From positions 1,550,001 through 1,614,000 of the forward strand of contig NC_007974.2 in assembly GCF_000196015.1 (NCBI RefSeq): a stretch of 64,000 nucleotides of DNA, in the 5' to 3' direction. Positions 1-7,193 of this stretch are shown here, piece by piece. The notes under the pieces are model-generated. The model did no database searches and was not told the DNA's origin. It saw only the letters and a program-made list of their open reading frames with translations. The translations under genes and the position numbers were made by a program. How positions within the stretch are numbered: the stretch's first letter is position 1; every line of letters starts with the position of its first letter. The stretch comes from Cupriavidus metallidurans CH34. GTDB lineage: Bacteria; Pseudomonadota; Gammaproteobacteria; Burkholderiales; Burkholderiaceae.

Positions 1-1380
1 CTCTTCCACAACGGGATGGTAGAAAGGCATGGCCAGCATCGCGGCGATCGTCAGCCCCTGTTGGTACGACCACGCCAGCAGATGCGCGATATTCTCGGCG
101 CGCGGGCCAATCCACTCAGCGCCAATAAAGCGGCCTGTGGCGCGATCCGCGTAGACGTGCATCAGCCCACGGTTCTTGAGCATCACACGGCTGCGGCCCT
201 GATCCTCGAAGCTGACCTCGCCAGTCACGAAGCTGCCCGGTGTCAGTTCGGCAAAACGCTTGCCGACCATCGCGATCTGCGGATCGGAGAACACCACCGC
301 GATCGGCGCGCGCCGCGTCAGCGGCCCGACCTTCGGCCAGAGCGCAGCGTTTTCGCCAGCAATCTTGCCTTCGTCGGCCGCCTCATGCAGCAGCGGCAGG
401 ACGTTATTGGCATCGCCAGCGATGAAGATCGGCGATTCACCGCACTGGAGCGTCACCGGGTCGAACGTCGGTACGCCCCGCCCATCGAGTTCCAGCGCGG
501 TGTTGCCCAGCGCAAGCGTATCGACATTGGGCCGGCGACCCGTGGCGGCCAGCACGTAGGCAAAGCGCTCCGTCACGGTCTGGCCGTCGGCGTCTTCGAA
601 CGTGATAACGGCGTCGTCGCCCTCGCGGCGCATCTCAAGCACGCGCGCATCCGCCAACAGCGAGAATTCCTGGTTGAAGGACTTGGCAGCGTAAGCACGA
701 ATCTCGGGGTCCGACAACGGACCGACGCCGCCACCGACACCAAACACGCGCACCCGCACGCCAAGCCGCGACAGTGCTTGCCCCAGTTCCAAACCAATCA
801 CGCCCGGGCCGAACACGGCCACGCTTTGGGGCAGGTCTTCCCACGAGAACACATCGTCATTGACGATCAGGCGATCGCCGAACACGCCAAAGGACGGCGG
901 TACGGCGGGGCGCGAGCCCGTGGCGATTACCACGCGGCTTGCGCGCACGACGGTGTGGTCGTCAACCTGGAGGATCGTGTTGTCGATGAACCGCGCCCGG
1001 CCGATCAGGCGGTCGTCCTGGGGAATGCTCTCCACGCCGCGCACCACGAAGCCGACAAAGCGGTCGCGTTCGCTCCGCACGCGCTGCATGACTTCCCTGC
1101 CGTCGATACGGACCGGGCCATCCACGTGCACGCCAAATGCAGCAGTGTGACGCGCTTCGTGCGCGGCTTCCGCCGCGGCAATCAGCAGCTTCGACGGCAT
1201 GCAGCCCACGCGGGCGCAGGTCGTGCCATACGCCCCGCCCTCGATGATCACGGCGCGCTTGCCGGCGGCAATGGCCGCGCGGTAGGCGGCCAGGCCGGCA
1301 GTGCCCGCGCCGATGATGGCCACATCAGTCTGGACGGTCTGGACAGTTTGAGCGGTCTGGGCATTCTGGTTCGTGTTCAT
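1..1380 (-). CDS. Dihydrolipoamide dehydrogenase-like FAD/NAD disulfide oxidoreductase, 3' end missing
   Basis: The first 460 codons of a class I flavoprotein disulfide reductase; the C-terminal dimerisation domain runs off the left edge. A Rossmann FAD motif GAGTAG is at residues 24-29 and the redox pair sits in CARVGCMPSK (Cys55 and Cys60), the spacing of dihydrolipoamide dehydrogenases and mercuric reductases. An NAD-binding block (GPGVIGLELG) and a second FAD motif (FIAGDAN) follow. The N-terminus carries a short Q-T-V-rich stretch ahead of the Rossmann fold. The neighbour immediately downstream in sequence, but upstream in transcription, is a peroxiredoxin-glutaredoxin hybrid, so a role in peroxide or thiol redox supply is a reasonable inference. 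There is no pyruvate dehydrogenase subunit in view, and the true partner is unknown. Confidence 0.88.
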   Translation of the reverse strand, partial: MNTNQNAQTAQTVQTVQTDVAIIGAGTAGLAAYRAAIAAGKRAVIIEGGAYGTTCARVGCMPSKLLIAAAEAAHEARHTAAFGVHVDGPVRIDGREVMQRVRSERDRFVGFVVRGVESIPQDDRLIGRARFIDNTILQVDDHTVVRASRVVIATGSRPAVPPSFGVFGDRLIVNDDVFSWEDLPQSVAVFGPGVIGLELGQALSRLGVRVRVFGVGGGVGPLSDPEIRAYAAKSFNQEFSLLADARVLEMRREGDDAVITFEDADGQTVTERFAYVLAATGRRPNVDTLALGNTALELDGRGVPTFDPVTLQCGESPIFIAGDANNVLPLLHEAADEGKIAGENAALWPKVGPLTRRAPIAVVFSDPQIAMVGKRFAELTPGSFVTGEVSFEDQGRSRVMLKNRGLMHVYADRATGRFIGAEWIGPRAENIAHLLAWSYQQGLTIAAMLAMPFYHPVVEE

Positions 1381-1519
1381 GTGCGTTTCCTGTATCGATC
1401 GTCAATCGGCGTACGGGATGGCGCCGCCACATACGCGGCGCCATCGGATACGACGACTTGCTAGGGGGGAGAGGGTGCCCAGGACACCGGTCGGGGGAAC
1501 CGGGCCCGGGCGAGGGAGA

Positions 1520-2251
1520 TCAGCGAGCCAGGTACTGTTCGAGCGCTTCTGCGCCACCGACCAGCTTGCCGTTGATGAACACCTGCGGCGCGGTCATTTC
1601 GCCCGACACGGCGCCCAGCACCTTGCCGCGAATCTTGTTCTCGAGCGGCACGTCGATGTACTCGAAGCCGTTGTCCGACAGCAGTTGCTTGGCCTTGGCG
1701 CAGTGCGAGCAGCCAATCTTCGAGAACACCACCACCTGGTCCGGCTGCTTGGCGGTCGGCGCGATGTAGTTCAGCATCGTGTCGGCATCCGACACCTTGA
1801 ACGGGTCGCCCGGCTCTTCCGGCTCGATGAACATCTTGTCCACCACACCGTCCTTGACCAACATCGAATAGCGCCAGCTACGCTTGCCGAAACCGAGGTC
1901 GGCCTTGTCGACGAGCATGCCCATGCCGTCGGTGAATTCGCCGTTGCCGTCAGGGATCATGACGATGTTCTCGGACTCCTGGTCCTTGGCCCACTCGTTC
2001 ATGACAAAGGTGTCGTTGACCGACACGCACAGGATCGCGTCGACGCCTTGCTTGGCGAACACCGGCGCCAGTTCGTTGTAGCGCGGCAGGTGTGTGGACG
2101 AGCACGTCGGGGTGAAGGCGCCCGGCAGCGAGAACAACACTACGGTCTTGCCGTCGAACAGTTCGGCCGTGGTCACGTCCTTCCACTCATTGTTTGCACG
2201 CACACGGAACGTGACGTTGGGAACGCGTTGGCCTTCACGGGATTGCAGCAT
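1520..2251 (-). CDS. Peroxiredoxin-glutaredoxin hybrid (Prx5/Grx fusion)
   Basis: A 243-residue fusion. The N-terminal two-thirds is a Prx5-type peroxiredoxin with the peroxidatic cysteine in TPTCSSTH (Cys50). The C-terminal 75 residues form a glutaredoxin with a CSHC active site (about residues 181-184). The family reduces hydrogen peroxide and alkyl hydroperoxides using glutathione, the Grx domain acting as built-in reductant for the Prx domain; it is cytosolic. The ATG at 2251 is chosen over an in-frame GTG nine bases upstream because GGAG lies eight bases before the ATG. It is transcribed leftward toward the flavoprotein disulfide reductase. A large palindrome about 100 bases upstream is a likely regulator site. 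Confidence 0.95.
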   Translation of the reverse strand: MLQSREGQRVPNVTFRVRANNEWKDVTTAELFDGKTVVLFSLPGAFTPTCSSTHLPRYNELAPVFAKQGVDAILCVSVNDTFVMNEWAKDQESENIVMIPDGNGEFTDGMGMLVDKADLGFGKRSWRYSMLVKDGVVDKMFIEPEEPGDPFKVSDADTMLNYIAPTAKQPDQVVVFSKIGCSHCAKAKQLLSDNGFEYIDVPLENKIRGKVLGAVSGEMTAPQVFINGKLVGGAEALEQYLAR

Positions 2252-2353
2252 CTGGATCACTCCTCTGGGTCAGGTTGGCGCCGCGTGTTGCAGCGATGGA
2301 GTGGATTCTGAAGATCCCAATGTGATTTGTACAATTCATCGTTTCAACCAATC

Positions 2354-2379
2354 CGATTGATAATTACTATTATCAATCG
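2354..2379. promoter_or_regulatory. Perfect 26-bp palindrome in divergent promoter region
   Basis: The arms CGATTGATAAT (2354-2364) and ATTATCAATCG (2369-2379) are perfect inverted repeats around a 4-base centre. A related, less symmetric copy, starting again CGATTGAT, lies at 2388-2406. The pair sits between the leftward peroxiredoxin hybrid and the rightward M20 peptidase. Paired sites 34 bases apart suit a LysR-type tetramer such as OxyR, while the TGATAAT/ATTATCA core also resembles a Fur half-site. The choice between them is open. Confidence 0.55.
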
Positions 2380-2499
2380 TAGAGAAGCGATTGATCTTCT
2401 CTATCGACGAGTGATCTCCCTGCTTTCTTGCCGCACCGGGCGCCGCTATCATTCGGCCACCCAACAAAGACAACCAAGACAACCGAAGGGACAAACCCG

Positions 2500-4239
2500 A
2501 TGAATCGTCTGACTGCACGACTGCCAGCAGCAACCCTGCTGGCCGCCGCCCTGCTCGCCTGCCCGCTGACACCCATGGCGAACGCGGCGACCATCGCCAA
2601 GCCGGAGCTCGACCAACTCGTGGCCGGTGCTACGACAACGCCACCAGCCAGTTTCAATGCCTTCCTCGACGCCGCGGTCAAGGCCGACCCGAAACTTGCG
2701 CCTTCGGTGCGAGCCTATCGGGCAAAGCGCCCGCTCACGGGCGACGACCTCGTCAACATCGGACGCCTGCTCGGTGTCTACAACCGCGTGCATAACGGGC
2801 ATGCCGTGCTCGACAGCATCAGCGAGATGGTGGCGCTGCGCACGGTGCGCGACGACAAGGTGCCGCAGCACGAGAACCCCGCAATCATCGAGTTCGGCAA
2901 GCTCGTGGAGCGGATGGCCAAGGACTTCGGCCTGCACTATCGCAACATCGACAACCGCGTGTTCGAAGTCACGCTGCCTGGCACCGGCAAGGACACCTTC
3001 GGCATCCTTACCCATGCCGACGTGGTGCCCGTGGTGGCCGACGAATGGGTACTCGACGATGGCACGAAGCTCGACCCGTTCAAGGTCACGCGCGTAGGCG
3101 ACTACCTCTATGGACGTGGCACGATCGACGACAAGGGCTCGATTGCCGCCGCCCTCTACGCGATGAAAACCGTGCGCGAAAGCGGCGTGCCGCTGGCGCG
3201 TTCGATCCGGCTGATGATCGAGACCACCGAGGAAACCGGTGGCGACGGCATGAAGTACTACCGCGAGAAAACCGCCCTGCCCGAGTACAACATCGTGCTC
3301 GACAGCAAGTACCCCGCCGTGGTCGCCGAGAAAGGCTCGGGCGCGCTGACCGCGCGCTTCGCGGATCAGGCGGTGGACGGCAAGCAGCCGGCCATCGTGG
3401 CCATGAGCGGCGCCGCCTCGGCCAACGCGATTCCTCAGACGGCGACGGCACGCATCAGCGGCGGTGACCTGGCAGCCGTGGCCGCCGGCCTGGAAAAGGC
3501 GCGCGCCGGTTTCATCGCCCAGCATGAGGCCCAGGGCAAGTTCTCGATCGACATCGCGCGTGACGGCGACGTCATCGTCGTGAAGGTGACTGGCACGTCC
3601 GCCCATGGCTCCCGCCCCGAGGAAGGCGTGAACCCCGTGCCGCGTCTCGCGATGTTCCTGCAGTCGTCGGGCGTCGCCTTTGCAGACAACCAGTACGCCC
3701 ATGCGATCCGCTACCTGACCGACCTCTATGGCACCGACTATCTCGGGGAAAAGCTCGGCGTGGCCTATCGCGATGACTTCATGGGTCCGTTGACGATCTC
3801 GCCGACGCTGATCCGCGAGCGCGGCGGCAAGCTCGAAGTCACCGCCAACGTGCGGATGCCGCGCGGTGCAACGCCCGATGCCTTGCGCGCGAAGATCGCC
3901 GAGCGCATCCAGGGCTGGGCAGCAACCACGCACACCGCGCTGGAAATCCAGCACGAACAGGGCGACTGGATGGCCCGGGACCCCAAGGGCGCCTGGCTAA
4001 CCACATTGCTGAACATCTACGGTGATACCACCGGGCTCGAAGCCAAGCCCGTGCCGACCGCCGGCAGCACCACGGCCAAGCTGATGCCGAACGCGATCAA
4101 CTTCGGGCCAGCGATGCCGGGCAAGAAGTACACCGCGCACAACGCGAAGGAGTACAAGGAAGTGCCGGACCTGAACCTGGACATGCAGATGTTCACGGAG
4201 ATGCTCGTGCGCGTTGGCAATCTGAAATCGATGCAGTAA
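2500..4239 (+). CDS. Exported M20-family metallopeptidase (dipeptidase-like)
   Basis: A 579-residue zinc/manganese peptidase of the M20 family with a Sec signal peptide (MNRLTARLP then a hydrophobic run ending near ANAA). Metal-ligand landmarks are THADVVPV, the YGRGTIDDKG block, the catalytic TTEETGG and the later HNAKE. The length and the large lid insertion match the PepV/Sapep type of dipeptidases rather than the 400-residue M20 amidohydrolases. The ATG at 2500 is preferred over a longer upstream frame because it is preceded by GAAGGGA and opens the signal peptide. It probably hydrolyses short peptides in the periplasm. It is followed directly by hairpin-repeat copy A, whose first base is the last base of the stop codon. 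Confidence 0.9.
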   Translation: MNRLTARLPAATLLAAALLACPLTPMANAATIAKPELDQLVAGATTTPPASFNAFLDAAVKADPKLAPSVRAYRAKRPLTGDDLVNIGRLLGVYNRVHNGHAVLDSISEMVALRTVRDDKVPQHENPAIIEFGKLVERMAKDFGLHYRNIDNRVFEVTLPGTGKDTFGILTHADVVPVVADEWVLDDGTKLDPFKVTRVGDYLYGRGTIDDKGSIAAALYAMKTVRESGVPLARSIRLMIETTEETGGDGMKYYREKTALPEYNIVLDSKYPAVVAEKGSGALTARFADQAVDGKQPAIVAMSGAASANAIPQTATARISGGDLAAVAAGLEKARAGFIAQHEAQGKFSIDIARDGDVIVVKVTGTSAHGSRPEEGVNPVPRLAMFLQSSGVAFADNQYAHAIRYLTDLYGTDYLGEKLGVAYRDDFMGPLTISPTLIRERGGKLEVTANVRMPRGATPDALRAKIAERIQGWAATTHTALEIQHEQGDWMARDPKGAWLTTLLNIYGDTTGLEAKPVPTAGSTTAKLMPNAINFGPAMPGKKYTAHNAKEYKEVPDLNLDMQMFTEMLVRVGNLKSMQ

Positions 4240-4430
4240 GAGGCCGTTTCAAACTGAAGCGAAGCGGTTCTGGCTAGGGTGAAGCAGGGGTTTCGGCTCG
4301 CATGCGAGCCGCCTGCGGAACGGCATGTGCCTGCGAGCACATGCGCGCCCTGCAAGGGCGGGGCCGCAGACAGTACAAGTCGTACGGCAAGGCCCCGCAA
4401 CGACGCCAGAATCTTTTTGAAACGGCTTCT
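4239..4430. repeat. Dispersed hairpin repeat, copy A (with insertion)
   Basis: The outer arms AGAGGCCGTTTCAAA (4239-4253) and TTTGAAACGGCTTCT (4416-4430) pair along their full length with one G-U wobble. Inside are the family core words GAAGCGAAGCGGTTCTGGCT on the left and CAACGACGCCAGAATC on the right. About 80 extra bases with their own small palindromes separate the two halves, making this the longest copy. Copies B, C and D are at 33660, 34735 and 59809. It starts on the stop codon of the M20 peptidase. Confidence 0.75.
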
Positions 4431-4476
4431 AAGGCCGCTCGGCTGGCCCGTGCCGGGATACATCAAAGCGGTGCGA

Positions 4477-4548
4477 CCCGCTAAACGGGTCCGCTAACGG
4501 GTCCGCAAAGGGTCCGCTTAGCGGAGTCGTAGCGGGTCGTTTAGCGGG
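4477..4548. repeat. Cluster of short CGGGTCCGC repeats inside an inverted repeat
   Basis: Three imperfect direct repeats of roughly CGGGTCCGCTAA lie between a perfect 10-base inverted pair, CCCGCTAAAC (4477-4486) and GTTTAGCGGG (4539-4548). The stretch is non-coding, between hairpin repeat A and the sulfite dehydrogenase gene. The remaining bases to 4680 show no gene; they presumably hold the sorA promoter, but no clear -35/-10 pair was recognised. Confidence 0.5.
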
Positions 4549-4680
4549 AATTCCTCTTGTTGTTATCGATTTAATCTGTTTTACATGGCTTGCAGCACTG
4601 AATAGGCTTTATCCCCGTCCTCACCCCCGTGTGTGCGCCCCCGCGGCCACGGCCCAAGATAAGAACGACGGAGACAAGCC

Positions 4681-5913
4681 ATGGAGAATCGAGTCCGGCG
4701 ACGCCGGTTTCTCAAGCAGGCTGGCGCGTTGACGGCCAATGCGGTCGTCGGCACCACCGCCCTGAACGCCCTCGCCGCCAGCGGCGACAAGCAGGTCCAG
4801 CTCCCCTTCGACAACGGCGCGCGCGAGCTTGTGGCGTTTCCGCAGAAGCGGCCGCTGATCCTGCTGACCAGCCGGCCGCCGCAGTTGGAAACCCCCTTTA
4901 GCGTGTTCAACGAGGGGATTCTGACGCCTAACGACGCGTTTTTCGTGCGTTATCACTGGAGCGGCATTCCGACCTCGGTCGACCCACAGACCTATCGGCT
5001 CCGCATTGGCGGCAAGGTGAAAACGCCGCTCGAGCTATCACTGGCCGACATCAAGGCCATCGCGCAGCCGATGGAAGTCGTCGCCGTCAACCAGTGCTCG
5101 GGCAACAGCCGTGGCTTTCTTGCTCCGCGCGTCAATGGCGGCCAGCTCGCCAACGGCGCCATGGGCAACGCGCGCTGGACCGGCGTGCCGCTGAAGGCCG
5201 TGCTCGAACGAGCCGGCGTGCAACCCGGCGCTGTCCAGGTCAGCTTCAATGGCCTCGACCGGCCACCACTCGACAACAGCCCCGACTTCGTCAAATCGCT
5301 CGATATCGACCACGCGCTCGATGGCGAGGTCATGCTGGCGTGGTCCATGAATGGCGAAGACTTGCCGATGCTCAATGGCTACCCGCTGCGGCTGGTGGTG
5401 CCGGGCCACTACGGTACGTACTGGGTGAAACACCTGTCCGATATCACCGTTCTCGACAAACCGTTCGACGGTTTCTGGGTACAGAGCGCCTATCGCATTC
5501 CCGACAACGCCGGGGCCAATGTCGAACCCGGCTCGGCACCGGCACGCACACGCCCGATCGGGCGCTTCAACGTGCGCTCGTTCATCACCAGCCTGACCGA
5601 AGGCGCGACGGTCCCGTCCGGACGAGAGACCGTGGTAAGAGGCATTGCGTTCGACGGCGGCTACGGTATCGCCGAAGTCGCATTCTCGGCAGACGGCGGC
5701 CGAAGCTGGACGGAAGCCACGCTCGGCCAGGATCTCGGCAAGTACTCGTTCCGCGAATGGCGCGCCGCATTCCGCCCGCCACGCAAGGGTGCCTATGACC
5801 TCCGGGTGCGCGCGGTCAATCGTATCGGCCAGAGCCAGCCGATGACGGCGTTGTGGAATCCGGCCGGCTACATGCGCAACGTGGTGGAAACCACGCGCGT
5901 CAAGGCAGTCTGA
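4681..5913 (+). CDS. sorA: Periplasmic sulfite:cytochrome c oxidoreductase, molybdopterin subunit (SorA/SoxC type)
   Basis: A 410-residue member of the sulfite oxidase family. A twin-arginine signal (RRRRFLKQAG) exports the folded molybdenum enzyme. The molybdopterin-coordinating cysteine is in NQCSGNSRG (Cys139). The C-terminal third is the Mo-co dimerisation domain ending with a typical WNPAGYMRN segment. SorA-type enzymes oxidise sulfite to sulfate and pass electrons to a c-type cytochrome; here that partner is encoded 10 bases downstream. The ATG follows a GGAGA site. SoxC is the closest alternative, but no other sox genes are in view, so SorA is preferred. Confidence 0.88.
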   Translation: MENRVRRRRFLKQAGALTANAVVGTTALNALAASGDKQVQLPFDNGARELVAFPQKRPLILLTSRPPQLETPFSVFNEGILTPNDAFFVRYHWSGIPTSVDPQTYRLRIGGKVKTPLELSLADIKAIAQPMEVVAVNQCSGNSRGFLAPRVNGGQLANGAMGNARWTGVPLKAVLERAGVQPGAVQVSFNGLDRPPLDNSPDFVKSLDIDHALDGEVMLAWSMNGEDLPMLNGYPLRLVVPGHYGTYWVKHLSDITVLDKPFDGFWVQSAYRIPDNAGANVEPGSAPARTRPIGRFNVRSFITSLTEGATVPSGRETVVRGIAFDGGYGIAEVAFSADGGRSWTEATLGQDLGKYSFREWRAAFRPPRKGAYDLRVRAVNRIGQSQPMTALWNPAGYMRNVVETTRVKAV

Positions 5914-5923
5914 GGAGCCCACC

Positions 5924-6580
5924 ATGCAAAAGACCCCTTGCAGCCGCTTCCCGGCGCGACGCCTTGCCATCAGCCTGGCGCTGATGCTCTCCGCCCTGCC
6001 CGCCGCGCACGCGCTGGAAATCCAGCTTCCACCCGAAACCGCAAGCTATCAACCCAGCGAACTGCCCGGCTATCGGCTGGTGCAGCAGAACTGCATGACC
6101 TGCCATTCGGCGCAGTACGTGTCGACTCAGCCGCAGTCGCTGGGCCGCGCTTACTGGGATGCCACCGTCAAGAAGATGAAGACTGCCTTCGGCGCGCCAC
6201 TGCGCGACGAAGACATCCCGGTGATGGCCGACTATCTGGTCCGGACCTATGGTGCGGAACGCCAGACGACCGCTGCCGCGGCCGTATCGCCTGCTCCCGC
6301 CGCATCGGCAAAGCCAGCGCCAGCCAAGGCACACGACGCCAGCAGCCTCCTCGCGGCCAACAACTGCCTCGCCTGCCACGCCGTGGACAAGAAGGTGGTG
6401 GGCCCCGCATTCCACGATGTTGCCGCGAAATACGCCGGCCAGGCCGATGCCGTCAGCACCGTGATGCGTAGCATCCGCGCCGGAGGCAGCGGCAAATGGG
6501 GAAGCGTGCCGATGCCGCCGTTCGCGGATGTCAGCGACGCCGACCTGCGCGAACTGGCTGGCTGGGTACTCGGGCGCTAA
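5924..6580 (+). CDS. sorB: Dihaem c-type cytochrome, electron acceptor of the sulfite dehydrogenase
   Basis: A 218-residue exported protein with a Sec signal peptide (to about residue 30, AHA-L) and two CXXCH haem sites: CMTCH near residue 51 and CLACH near residue 150. They are separated by an Ala/Pro-rich linker. The second half resembles a class I cytochrome c with a distal Met in the VPMPPFADV segment. It begins 10 bases after sorA with GAGGAG before its ATG, so the two are co-transcribed. The duplicated-haem form differs from the monohaem SorB of the classic enzyme, so the symbol is given on context as much as on sequence. Confidence 0.82.
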   Translation: MQKTPCSRFPARRLAISLALMLSALPAAHALEIQLPPETASYQPSELPGYRLVQQNCMTCHSAQYVSTQPQSLGRAYWDATVKKMKTAFGAPLRDEDIPVMADYLVRTYGAERQTTAAAAVSPAPAASAKPAPAKAHDASSLLAANNCLACHAVDKKVVGPAFHDVAAKYAGQADAVSTVMRSIRAGGSGKWGSVPMPPFADVSDADLRELAGWVLGR

Positions 6581-6590
6581 AGGACTGCGT

Positions 6591-7070
6591 TCAGAAGCCC
6601 AGGTCGCTCAGGCCCGGATGGTCATCGGGCCGGCGACCGAGCGGCCAGTGGTACTTGCGATCGCTCTCGCGGATCGGTGCGTCATTGATGGATGCATGAC
6701 GCTGCCGCATCAGGCCGTTCTCGTCGAATTCCCAATTCTCGTTGCCATACGAGCGGAACCAGTTGCCCGAATCATCGTGCCACTCGTAGGCAAACCGAAC
6801 CGCGATGCGATTGCCCTCGTACGCCCAAAGCTCCTTGATCAGCCGGTAGTCCAGTTCCTTCTGCCACTTGCGGGCAAGAAAGGCCTGAATCTGCTCGCGG
6901 CCATGCACGAACTCGGCACGATTGCGCCAGGCGCTGTCGATCGTATAGGCCAAGGCCACACGGGCCGGATCGCGCGTATTCCAGCCGTCTTCGGCTGCAC
7001 GCACCTTGGCGATGGCGCTTTCACGGGTAAACGGCGGCAGCGGCGGCCGGACTTCGGGGACGTTCGACAT
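6591..7070 (-). CDS. DUF1348 nuclear transport factor 2-like protein
   Basis: A 159-residue protein of the DUF1348/SnoaL-like family, recognised by the [20 protein letters not shown]-like FVHGR and [10 protein letters not shown] blocks. The NTF2 fold gives a small cone-shaped pocket; no enzymatic activity is established for this subfamily. A good ribosome site (AAGGAG) precedes the ATG. The gene stands alone under a promoter completely overlapped by a long inverted repeat, so it is probably tightly repressed by a TetR-type regulator that is not encoded next to it. Confidence 0.85.
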   Translation of the reverse strand: MSNVPEVRPPLPPFTRESAIAKVRAAEDGWNTRDPARVALAYTIDSAWRNRAEFVHGREQIQAFLARKWQKELDYRLIKELWAYEGNRIAVRFAYEWHDDSGNWFRSYGNENWEFDENGLMRQRHASINDAPIRESDRKYHWPLGRRPDDHPGLSDLGF

Positions 7071-7107
7071 CGAGGGACTCCTTCCTGCGTGTGATCAGAT
7101 GGTGGTG

Positions 7108-7153
7108 ATACAGATCTGTCTACACAGTGTATGTAGACAGATCTGTATGTCAA
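7108..7153 (-). promoter_or_regulatory. Sigma70-like promoter embedded in a 41-bp perfect operator
   Basis: Read leftward, TTGACA (7153-7148), a 16-base spacer and TACACT (7131-7126) form a strong promoter for the DUF1348 gene. The whole spacer lies in a perfect inverted repeat: 17-base arms at 7108-7124 and 7132-7148 around a 7-base centre. Each arm itself contains the palindrome ACAGATCTGT. A repressor bound here must occlude RNA polymerase. Confidence 0.75.
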
Positions 7154-7193
7154 GCAGGAATACCCCGACTCCGGGATACGGCGAGTCAGCCGA

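Noticed and set aside
2449..3954. Leftward open frame of about 500 codons opposite the M20 peptidase
   Set aside because: Antisense shadow of a gene with clear metal-ligand motifs and a signal peptide.
4239..4430. Mobile miniature transposon (MITE) explanation for the hairpin repeats
   Set aside because: The ends differ between copies while keeping pairing, and no target-site duplication was visible, unlike a transposon with fixed terminal repeats. Not fully excluded.
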